Shown here in pieces: positions 51,955 through 58,615 of a DNA stretch of 64,000 nt. The translations under genes and the position numbers were made by a program. The notes below the pieces were generated by a model. The model ran no database searches, was not told the DNA's origin, and saw only the letters and a program-made list of their open reading frames with translations. Location: positions 558,001 through 622,000 of the forward strand of contig NZ_JADQDP010000003.1 of assembly GCF_015694735.1 (NCBI RefSeq), written 5' to 3'. Position 1 is the first letter of the stretch. Each line of letters begins with the position of its first letter. The DNA is from Hymenobacter properus. Lineage in GTDB: Bacteria; Bacteroidota; Bacteroidia; Cytophagales; Hymenobacteraceae.

Positions 51955-52392
51955 CTAACGTTTCCGCAGCGCCCGGGCCACGGCGCCCGCCACCAGCCCG
52001 CCGGCCGTGTACCAAGCCACGGTCATGGCCTGGGTTTGGGGCGTGCGGTTGCTCGGTCCCTCGCCCAGGCCCAGCGGGCCGGGCAGTACCACCCCGCCCA
52101 CGCCGGCAGCCACACCCAGCAACAGGCCGCGCCGCACGCTGTGCTTGCCACTGCCCACGAGGCTGTAGTAGAGTCCGTTGCTAAGGATGTCGCCGGCCAT
52201 GGTCAAGTCGAACAGTGTGTCGTCGTCGGGCTGAGGGGCGTGGGCTTTGCCCAGCAGCTTGCGCAGGCCGCGCATGCCCAGCACGTCCATGCGCGGGGCG
52301 TCTTCGGGGCGCAAGCGGCGCACGGTTTCGTGGAGGGCGGTGAGGGCGATGGCCCCGGCGAAGCCGGCGGTGAGGGAGCGAAGAAGCTTCAT
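51955..52392 (-). CDS. Uncharacterised small membrane protein
   Basis: 145 residues. Possible membrane segments are at about 5-22 (SLTAGFAGAIALTALHETV), 90-112 (RRGLLLGVAAGVGGVVLPGPLGLG) and 122-140 (MTVAWYTAGGLVAGAVARAL), joined by a hydrophilic loop. The glycine-rich helices and the ending VARALRKR suggest an inner-membrane protein. I do not recognise the family. Codon usage looks like that of the neighbours. It lies divergent from, and just before, tRNA-Thr. Confidence 0.75.
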   Translation of the reverse strand: MKLLRSLTAGFAGAIALTALHETVRRLRPEDAPRMDVLGMRGLRKLLGKAHAPQPDDDTLFDLTMAGDILSNGLYYSLVGSGKHSVRRGLLLGVAAGVGGVVLPGPLGLGEGPSNRTPQTQAMTVAWYTAGGLVAGAVARALRKR

Positions 52393-52489
52393 GAGTCGGA
52401 AAGGATTGTTGCGTAGTCAAACGCACACCCGAAACCGGAGTTGCTAAATTTTTCCAGCCAAGAGGTTGCGCGGCTTCTGATGCCGTGCC

Positions 52490-52497
52490 TATCTTTG
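52490..52497 (+). promoter_or_regulatory. -7 promoter element of tRNA-Thr
   Basis: TATCTTTG fits TAnnTTTG, 31 nt before the mature tRNA; a TTG at 52466-52468 could be the -33 element. Confidence 0.6.
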
Positions 52498-52528
52498 CGC
52501 TCCCTTCCAAAATCGTTGGCGGGAACAA

Positions 52529-52601
52529 GCCGATTTAGCTCAGTTGGTAGAGCAGCTCATTCGTAATGAGCAGGTCGTTGGTTCGAGTCCAATAATCGGC
52601 T
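52529..52601 (+). tRNA. tRNA-Thr (anticodon CGT)
   Basis: 73 nt without encoded CCA. The 7-bp acceptor stem pairs GCCGATT with AATCGGC (52594-52600). The D loop contains AGCTCAGTTGGTAGAGC, the anticodon stem-loop is GCTCATT-CGT-AATGAGC, and the T arm contains GGTTCGAGTCC. Anticodon CGT reads ACG (threonine). The flanking -7 element and a following hairpin support an independent transcript. Confidence 0.97.
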
Positions 52602-52607
52602 CTTTTT

Positions 52608-52662
52608 AAAGCCCAGAAACCCGTTTTTCACCTCGTGAAAGCTGTTTTCTGGGCTTTTTTGC
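52608..52662 (+). terminator. Terminator downstream of tRNA-Thr
   Basis: AAAGCCCAGAAA (52608-52619) pairs with TTTCTGGGCTTT (52646-52657), followed by a T run. Confidence 0.8.
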
Positions 52663-52889
52663 GTCCAAGGGTTTCGATTTTCAACGATGCGAAAACGGGG
52701 GTACCTGTGCGAGTGACGCCTCCATGACGCCCCCGAATGACTCAAGTAGCTGCGGGCTCAGGCGAACGAGCTGATGAACAGATACCTAAAGTGAACAAAA
52801 GCGGGCCGGCTTAGGGCCAGTTGGCGGTGTCGGTGCGGGGAAATTCGCCGGCAGGCTTGAGCCAAAATCCACCATTTGCCGGCGCGCAG

Positions 52890-53040
52890 CAAACTATGGC
52901 CAAGCGTTGGGTCGTGGAGCGTCCCTTTGCTTGGCTCAACTGCTTTTGTCGGCTTGGCGCCGATTACAAACGTGCTACCCATTGCACGCTGTTTGGCTGC
53001 TCATCGCCAACTTGCCCCTGACACTCCAACGAGCTAAGGC
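52890..53040 (+). pseudogene. IS5-family transposase remnant (C-terminal fragment, frameshifted)
   Basis: The reading frame starting near 52894 gives MAKRWVVERPFAWLNCFCRL then GADYKR, which matches the final DDE-domain segment of IS5-type transposases (RWVVERTFAWL..., containing the catalytic Glu). A frameshift near 52985 moves the rest to another frame, where VWLLIANLPLTLQRAKAY ends in a stop, the usual last helix of these enzymes. The N-terminal two-thirds is missing, so the element is dead. The whole stretch 52663-53149 (beside a tRNA, a common integration site) shows no intact gene; I cannot identify clear terminal inverted repeats. Confidence 0.75.
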
Positions 53041-53149
53041 GTACTAGCTCCCACACGCCCTCCAACACATCGTGAGGCCCTAAGGGATAAAAATTGCGTA
53101 GGTTCGAGCGCAACCTTCCGGCGGCATTAGCCGGGGCCGACGCTTGCCT

Positions 53150-54025
53150 ATGAAAACCCCGAGCCTGCCCGTGCTGGCCCTTGAGCACTTTTCGGAAACC
53201 AACCAGCAGGGCGCTGGCTACTACATCGAGCGGCTGGAAGACCACCGAGCCCGCTTTCCGGCCGTGAGCCTGCCCCACGCGCACAGCTTCTACCTGCTGC
53301 TCTACGTCACGCAGGGGCAGGGCACGCACACCATCGACCTGGTGACCTATGAGCTGCGGCCGGGCGGACTTTACTTTCTGGTGCCGGGCCAAGCCCACAG
53401 CTGGGTGTTGTCGGCCGATGCGCAGGGCTACATTCTCTTTTTCAGCGCCGCGTTCTACCAACGGCAATACCCCGCCGACCGCCTGGCCCGCTACCCGTTT
53501 TTTGACCCGGCGCAAGCTCCGGTGCTGTTTCTGCCGCCCACGGAAAGCGTGCTGCGCAACTTGCTGGCCCATATTCTGGAAGAAAACAGCATCGGGGCGG
53601 CCAACCGCGACGAGGTGGTGGGCGCGTACGTGTACCTACTGCTGGAGCTGGCCGGCCGCTCCTACGGGCAAGAAGGAGAACGGCTGGCCCCCTCGCACGG
53701 CCTGCAGCAGGTGCGCGCCTTCAGCCAGCTGCTCGACGCGCACTTCCGCACCGAGAAAACCGTGCGCTTCTACGCCGACCGGCTGGCCCTGACGGCCAAC
53801 CACCTCAACGCCCTGTGCCGGCGCCTGCTCAACCAGACAGCCAGCGACCTGATTCATGAGCGGGTCATCACGGAGGCGCAGCGGCGGCTGGTGCATTCGG
53901 CCGACACGGTGGGCCAAGTGGCCGACGCCCTGGGTTTTGAGGACCCGTCGTACTTCACGCGCTACTTTAAAAAGTACGTGGGGCATACGCCGGAGGCGTT
54001 CCGGCAACTGCAGCCGGCGCATTGA
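53150..54025 (+). CDS. AraC family transcriptional regulator
   Basis: 291 residues from ATG 53150 (a TTG six bases upstream is less likely). The N-terminal cupin-like AraC-binding domain (SLPHAHSFYLLLYVTQGQGTHTID, PGGLYFLVPGQAHSW) is followed by two helix-turn-helix motifs at the C-terminus (KTVRFYADRLALTANHLNALCRR and VGQVADALGFEDPSYFTRYFKKYVGHTPEAFR). The ligand is unknown. The next gene lies 104 nt downstream and has its own -7 element. The region upstream is the decayed IS, so the promoter may have been affected by the insertion. Confidence 0.92.
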   Translation: MKTPSLPVLALEHFSETNQQGAGYYIERLEDHRARFPAVSLPHAHSFYLLLYVTQGQGTHTIDLVTYELRPGGLYFLVPGQAHSWVLSADAQGYILFFSAAFYQRQYPADRLARYPFFDPAQAPVLFLPPTESVLRNLLAHILEENSIGAANRDEVVGAYVYLLLELAGRSYGQEGERLAPSHGLQQVRAFSQLLDAHFRTEKTVRFYADRLALTANHLNALCRRLLNQTASDLIHERVITEAQRRLVHSADTVGQVADALGFEDPSYFTRYFKKYVGHTPEAFRQLQPAH

Positions 54026-54093
54026 TTCGGGCGGTTCGTTGATTTGTCCGATAGGTGCCCGCATATGGGCTAACACCTGCCCGGGAGGGGGCG

Positions 54094-54101
54094 GTAATTT
54101 T
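54094..54101 (+). promoter_or_regulatory. -7 promoter element of DUF983 gene
   Basis: TAATTTTG fits TAnnTTTG, 28 nt before ATG 54130. Confidence 0.55.
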
Positions 54102-54129
54102 GTACCGTTCCATCAAGCTCCTGATAATC

Positions 54130-54570
54130 ATGGCTCCCATTGCATCGAACAAAGCCGCTTTGCTTGCCCTGCGTTGCCCCCGTTGCCACGAAGGGAAAAT
54201 CTTTACCTCCCCGGCGCTCAGCTTTAAGTTTGCCGAAATGCCCGAGGTGTGCCCCGTGTGCGGACAGCCCACCGAGCCCGAACCGGGCTTCTACTACGGG
54301 GCCATGTTCGTGAGCTACGCTTTCTCGGTGGCCATCTTTGCCGTCACCGCTGCGGCGCTGTACTTCCTCTTCGGCGACCCCGAAATCTGGGTGTACGTGG
54401 TAGTGGTAGGCCTGACGGCCATGCTGTTCACGCCCCTTTCGGTGCGATACTCGCGCATGTTGATGCTGTACTGGTTCGGTGGGGTGCACTACACTTCCAA
54501 CTGGACCCGCTACGAGCCCAAAATCCGGCGCACGGCCCTGGCCCCCAAGCCTACTCCTGCCGTAGCGTAA
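54130..54570 (+). CDS. DUF983 family membrane protein
   Basis: 146 residues from ATG 54130. Two CxxC zinc-knuckle-like pairs in the N-terminus (LRCPRCHEGKIF and PEVCPVCGQPTEPEPGFYYGAMFVSY) are followed by two membrane helices (about 68-90 and 95-117). The GFYYGAMFVSY segment is characteristic of DUF983. Function is unknown; members are often near cytochrome oxidase or lipid genes, which is not the case here. A terminator follows at 54599. Confidence 0.88.
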   Translation: MAPIASNKAALLALRCPRCHEGKIFTSPALSFKFAEMPEVCPVCGQPTEPEPGFYYGAMFVSYAFSVAIFAVTAAALYFLFGDPEIWVYVVVVGLTAMLFTPLSVRYSRMLMLYWFGGVHYTSNWTRYEPKIRRTALAPKPTPAVA

Positions 54571-54598
54571 GCGCGTTAATTGAATGGCTACTCTTCGA

Positions 54599-54627
54599 GC
54601 CTCGCCCGGTACAGGCGGGGCTTTTTT
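54599..54627 (+). terminator. Terminator after DUF983 gene
   Basis: GCCTCGCC / GGCGGGGC stem (one G-T wobble) around CGGTACA, followed by six T residues. The remaining 54628-54998 stretch before the nitrate-reductase-like gene shows no gene; no exact TAnnTTTG promoter is visible in it. Confidence 0.8.
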
Positions 54628-54998
54628 CTTGGCTGGTGTGTAGCGCCCATGGATGATTTTGGGCAGCCGGCTCCCAAATGGCCCTCTCGCCGGGGTCACA
54701 TCGTGCGCTCCCGCCTCGGCATGGCCAGCTCGGCTGCAATGGGCCGAGCTTAGTTGACTAACCTGACAATGCTGCAGGCAGGTTTTGCTTAAAAAAATGT
54801 GGCTAAGCTTAGCTGAAGCGTATTTATTACAAGCCAAATGAGGGCTGAATCTTGCGCTGTCAGCTCTTTGCGGCAATATTAAAACCGGATTAAAATGTCA
54901 CTTTTCTCCCTCGCCGTTTTTGTGCAGGTTGCGTAACGAGGCTACACAACTGGAGCTGCGCGGCGCAGGTTGAGTGGCTCCTTAGCCCTGTTCTGACT

Positions 54999-57302
54999 AT
55001 GCCCGAAACCCGCGACAGCATCCACGACATCTGGGGCCCACGCACGCCCCACCAGGGCCAGTGGCCCACCCGCGTCGACGAACGCACCACCGAGGAGCCC
55101 GACCACTGGGTGCAGTCGGCCTGCGTGCTGTGTTCCAACGGCTGCGGCTGCGACATTGGGGTGAAAAACGGCCGCATCGTGGGCGTGCGCGGCCGGGCCG
55201 TCGACCGCGTGAACCACGGCCGCCTGGGCCCCAAGGGCCTGCACGGCTGGGAAGCCAACAACAGCCCCGACCGCCTCACTACGCCGCTCATTCGGCGCAA
55301 CGGGCAGCTGGAACCCGCTACCTGGGACGAGGCCATGTCGCTGATTGTAAGCAAGTCGAAGGAGCTTATCAAAGAGCACACCGCCAGCGCTATTGGCTTT
55401 TATACCTCGGGCCAGCTTTTCATCGAGGACTATTACACCCTGGGCGTGTTGGGCAAGGCCGGTCTGGGCACCCCGCACATGGACGGCAACACCCGCCTGT
55501 GCACCGCCACGGCCGGGGCCGCCCTCAAAATAACCTTCGGCACCGACGGGCAGGCCGGCTCCTACGCCGACCTCGACACCACCGAAGCGGTGCTGCTGGT
55601 GGGCCACAACATGGCCTCGCAGCAAACCGTGCTTTGGGCCCGCGTGCTCGACCGACTGGCCAGCCCCAACCCGCCCCAGCTGGTGGTCATCGACCCGCGC
55701 CGCACCTTCACCGCCGAGCAGGCCACCGTGCATTTGGCGCCCCGCGCCGGCACCAACGTGGCCGTGCTCAACGGGCTGCTGCACCTGCTGATTGAAAACG
55801 GCCACGTCAATTATGACTTCATCGAAAACCACACCGTGGGCTTTGAGAAGCTGGTGAAAACCGTGGGCAAATGGACGCCCGAGCGCGTGGAGGCCCTGAC
55901 GGGCGTGCCCGCTGCGAAGCTGTGGGCCGCGGCCGAGATTCTGGGCACCTGCCGGACGCTGGTGTCCACGGCTTTGCAGGGCGTATACCAGTCGATGCAG
56001 GCCACAGCAGCGGCCGTGCAGGTCAATAACATCAACTTGGTGCGCGGGCTGCTGGGCTCGCCGGGCAACGCCATTCTGCAAATGAACGGGCAGCCCACCT
56101 CGCAAAACACCCGCGAGTGCGGCGCCGACGGCGACTTGCCCGGCTTCCGCAACTGGGACAACCCCGACCACATCAAAGAGCTGGCAAAGCTTTGGAACGT
56201 GGAGATGGACAAGATTCCGCACTGGGCGCCGCCCACGCACGCCATGCAAATCTGGCGCTACTGCGAAACGGGCTCCATCAAAATGCTCTGGATTCAGGCT
56301 ACCAACCCGGCCGTGAGTCTGCCGGAGTTGGACCGCATCCGCAAAATTTTAAAGAAAAAGGATTTGCTGGTGGTGGTGCAGGATGCCTTCATGACGGAGA
56401 CCGCCAAGCTGGCCGACGTGGTGCTGCCGGCCGCGCTGTGGGGCGAGAAAACCGGCACCTTCACCAACACCGACCGCACGGTGCACATTTCGCACAAGGC
56501 GGTGGACCCGCCCGGCCAGGCCCGGCCCGACTTCGACATCCTGCTGGACTATGCCCAACGCATGGAGTTTCGGGATAAGGACGGCGCGCCCCTCATCAAG
56601 TGGACCACGCCCGAAGAGTGCTTTGAGGCCTGGAAAGCCTGCAGCAAGGGCCGCCCCTGCGACTACTCGGGCATGAGCTACGCCAAGCTCTCGGAAGGCT
56701 CGGGCATCCAGTGGCCCTGCAACGAGCAGTACCCCGACGGCGCCGCCCACCTCTACCCCGACCACCAGTTCAACACCCACGCCGACTACTGCGAAACCTA
56801 CGGCTACGACTTGGTGACCGGCGCCGAAAAGCAGCCCCAGGAATACAAAGCCAACGACCCCAACGGCCGCGCCATCCTGCTGGCCGCCGACTACGAGCCC
56901 CCGCACGAAGAGCCCGACGAGGCTTACCCGCTGTGGTTTACGACGGGCCGGGTGGTGCACCACTTCCACACCCGCACCAAAACCGGCCGCGCCCGCGCCC
57001 TGCAGGCTGCCGCGCCCGAAGGCTTCGTGCAGCTGTCGGCCGAAGACGCCGCCCGCTACGACATTGCCGACGGCGACTTGGTGGAGGTGACCTCGCGCCG
57101 GGGCCGGGCCACCGAGCCGGCCCGCATCAGCGGCATCGAGCCGGGGCTGGTGTTCATGCCCTTCCACTACGGCTACTGGGACCAGCCCGAAGACGGCCGC
57201 AAGCGCGCCGCCAACGAGCTGACCATCACCGAATGGGACCCCGTGAGCAAGCAGCCGCACTTCAAGTATGCCGCCGTACGCATCCGCAAAGTCACCGCCT
57301 AA
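54999..57302 (+). CDS. Molybdopterin oxidoreductase, assimilatory nitrate reductase-like, atypical Fe-S site
   Basis: 767 residues, no signal peptide, so cytoplasmic. The N-terminal Fe4S4 region reads CVLCSNGC (Cys41, Cys44, Cys48) but the fourth ligand, expected 28 residues after the third, is glycine (GRLGPKG instead of GRLCPKG). An extra cysteine follows immediately (GCD, Cys50). The Mo-bis-MGD domains are present: NTRLCTATAG with the probable Mo-ligand cysteine, VLLVGHNMASQQTVLWARV, LVVIDPRRTFTAEQATVHLAPRAGTN, and VVLPAALWGEKTGTFTNTDRTVH, a nitrate reductase hallmark. The C-terminal cap (VTSRRGRATEPARI) is complete. It resembles NarB/NasC/NapA. No nitrite reductase, transporter or Mo-cofactor gene is adjacent. 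A small helical protein is encoded 14 nt downstream. Confidence 0.88.
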   Translation: MPETRDSIHDIWGPRTPHQGQWPTRVDERTTEEPDHWVQSACVLCSNGCGCDIGVKNGRIVGVRGRAVDRVNHGRLGPKGLHGWEANNSPDRLTTPLIRRNGQLEPATWDEAMSLIVSKSKELIKEHTASAIGFYTSGQLFIEDYYTLGVLGKAGLGTPHMDGNTRLCTATAGAALKITFGTDGQAGSYADLDTTEAVLLVGHNMASQQTVLWARVLDRLASPNPPQLVVIDPRRTFTAEQATVHLAPRAGTNVAVLNGLLHLLIENGHVNYDFIENHTVGFEKLVKTVGKWTPERVEALTGVPAAKLWAAAEILGTCRTLVSTALQGVYQSMQATAAAVQVNNINLVRGLLGSPGNAILQMNGQPTSQNTRECGADGDLPGFRNWDNPDHIKELAKLWNVEMDKIPHWAPPTHAMQIWRYCETGSIKMLWIQATNPAVSLPELDRIRKILKKKDLLVVVQDAFMTETAKLADVVLPAALWGEKTGTFTNTDRTVHISHKAVDPPGQARPDFDILLDYAQRMEFRDKDGAPLIKWTTPEECFEAWKACSKGRPCDYSGMSYAKLSEGSGIQWPCNEQYPDGAAHLYPDHQFNTHADYCETYGYDLVTGAEKQPQEYKANDPNGRAILLAADYEPPHEEPDEAYPLWFTTGRVVHHFHTRTKTGRARALQAAAPEGFVQLSAEDAARYDIADGDLVEVTSRRGRATEPARISGIEPGLVFMPFHYGYWDQPEDGRKRAANELTITEWDPVSKQPHFKYAAVRIRKVTA

Positions 57303-57315
57303 CCCTCGCGCCACC

Positions 57316-57774
57316 ATGCACTTAGGAAACTACCTCGGCATTCTCGAAAACAGCGAAAAGCAACTCTGCGATGCCTTCGAGCAGGTGGCCCGTCATCACA
57401 AGGACGAGCCCGATATTGAGCAGATGTGCCACAAGCTCTCGGCGTGGTCGCGCGAGCACCGCGGCCGCGTCATGGGTTTCGTGGCGAAATACTCGGAAGA
57501 CCGCAGCAGCGAGCCCAAGAACCTGAAGCGTGACTTGTTCGACCAGCCGCGCAAGGGCAGCCTGGCTCTGCTGCGCGACCTGCATGACCTGTGGCTGCTT
57601 ACCCAGGAGGTGCAGCTGTGCTGGACGGTTATCAAGCAGGCCGCGCTGGCGCTGCGCGACGAAGAGCTCAAAGCGACTTACGAGTTTTGCTGCGCCCGCA
57701 CCAAACGCCAGGGCGACTGGCTGTTGGGCCGCATCAAGCAGGCCGCCCCGCAGACGTTGATAGTGGCGGCATAG
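57316..57774 (+). CDS. Uncharacterised helical protein downstream of nitrate reductase-like gene
   Basis: 152 residues from ATG 57316, 14 nt after the oxidoreductase stop, so co-transcribed. It reads as four amphipathic helices: LGNYLGILENSEKQLCDAFE, DIEQMCHKLSAWSREHRGRVMG, LALLRDLHDLWLLTQEVQLC and EELKATYEFCCARTKRQGDWL. There is no signal peptide or membrane helix. Histidine and glutamate spacing (ARHHKDEP, WSREHRGR) recalls ferritin- or hemerythrin-like bundles, but no full metal motif can be assigned. I recognise no family. As a partner of the reductase it could be a chaperone or accessory factor; this is inference from position only. Confidence 0.72.
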   Translation: MHLGNYLGILENSEKQLCDAFEQVARHHKDEPDIEQMCHKLSAWSREHRGRVMGFVAKYSEDRSSEPKNLKRDLFDQPRKGSLALLRDLHDLWLLTQEVQLCWTVIKQAALALRDEELKATYEFCCARTKRQGDWLLGRIKQAAPQTLIVAA

Positions 57775-57790
57775 CGTGGAGCTTCTCACC

Positions 57791-57802
57791 CTTTCGTGTC
57801 AT
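57791..57802 (+). promoter_or_regulatory. CTTTCGTGTCAT motif, first copy
   Basis: A 12-bp sequence repeated exactly at 58517-58528. Here it lies 35-46 nt before the response regulator ATG, upstream of a TACATTTG element. It may be a binding site for the regulator or another factor. Confidence 0.4.
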
Positions 57803-57824
57803 AGCGGCGGGTGATGCAGGCCGC

Positions 57825-57832
57825 TACATTTG
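57825..57832 (+). promoter_or_regulatory. -7 element directly before the response regulator start codon
   Basis: TACATTTG fits TAnnTTTG and ends 4 nt before ATG 57837, implying a leaderless or nearly leaderless mRNA. Confidence 0.5.
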
Positions 57833-57836
57833 GCCC

Positions 57837-58490
57837 ATGCAAAATCGCCTGCCCCTGGCCATCATCGAGGACCAGTCCGCCATTCGGGAAATGCTGCGCC
57901 AGTATCTGAGCGCACAGCCCGAGTTTGAGTGCGTGCTCACGGCCAACTCCATCGAAGACTTTTTCCGGCAGCTGCCCACGCTGGGCACCCGGCCGGCCCT
58001 GGTGCTATCGGACATTGGCCTACCGGGGCGCTCGGGCATTGAGGGGCTGCCGCTCATCCTCACCGAGCTACCCGAAGCCCAGGTGCTGATGCTGAGCGTA
58101 TTCACCGACGCGGCCCGGGTGTTTGAGGCCATTTGTGCCGGGGCGGCGGGCTATTTGCTGAAAAATACGCCGCTGCCCGTCATTAAGACGCAGTTGCTGG
58201 AGGTGGCGGCGGGCGGCTCGCCTATGTCGCCGGCGGTGGCGCGGCACGTGCTGCAGGCGTTTCGGCGGCAGCCGCCGGTGGCCGTGGCGGCCTCGGCCGA
58301 GGAGCGCCTCACGCCCCGCGAGCAGGACATTGTGACGGCTGTGGAGGAAGGGTTGAGCTACAAGCTCATTGCCGATGCGCTGGGTATCACCCTCGACACG
58401 GTGAAAAACCACCTGCGGGCCGTGTATCGCAAGCTGCACATCAACTCCAAAGGCGAGTTGTTGGCCCTAGCCCTGAAGCGGCGCGGCTAG
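57837..58490 (+). CDS. NarL/LuxR-type response regulator
   Basis: 217 residues from ATG 57837. Receiver domain (about 1-125) with acidic Glu/Asp pair (AIIEDQ), phospho-acceptor Asp in ALVLSDIGLPGRSG and conserved Lys in YLLKNTPLP. The C-terminal LuxR-type helix-turn-helix (LTPREQDIVTAVEEGLSYKLIADALGITLDTVKNHLRAVYRKL spread over about 153-196) is typical of NarL. No histidine kinase gene is complete in the window. The propeller-type sensor that starts at 62129 is a reasonable partner by proximity. An identical 12-bp motif precedes this gene and the T9SS gene after it, so the latter may be its target. Confidence 0.9.
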   Translation: MQNRLPLAIIEDQSAIREMLRQYLSAQPEFECVLTANSIEDFFRQLPTLGTRPALVLSDIGLPGRSGIEGLPLILTELPEAQVLMLSVFTDAARVFEAICAGAAGYLLKNTPLPVIKTQLLEVAAGGSPMSPAVARHVLQAFRRQPPVAVAASAEERLTPREQDIVTAVEEGLSYKLIADALGITLDTVKNHLRAVYRKLHINSKGELLALALKRRG

Positions 58491-58516
58491 GCCATTTTTA
58501 TCCGAATAGTATAACA

Positions 58517-58528
58517 CTTTCGTGTCAT
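58517..58528 (+). promoter_or_regulatory. CTTTCGTGTCAT motif, second copy
   Basis: Exact copy of the 57791-57802 motif, here 88-99 nt before ATG 58616. A partial match, CTTTGTGACA, follows at 58554-58563. It is a candidate shared operator. Confidence 0.4.
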
Positions 58529-58615
58529 TGTGCTGCGTGAAAGGAAAGGCGTGCTTTGTGACAACCGGGGGCTGTGGCCTTCGAACGCCACACCTCACCC
58601 TTATTCCTTCACATT

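Noticed and set aside
52557-52745. Minus-strand open frame giving a protein ending LLDSNQRPAHYE
   Set aside because: It is the antisense translation of tRNA-Thr and its terminator; this peptide ending is a familiar artefact of tRNA genes.
54942-56249. 435-codon minus-strand frame opposite the nitrate-reductase-like gene
   Set aside because: Shadow frame; the sense strand carries all molybdoenzyme motifs.
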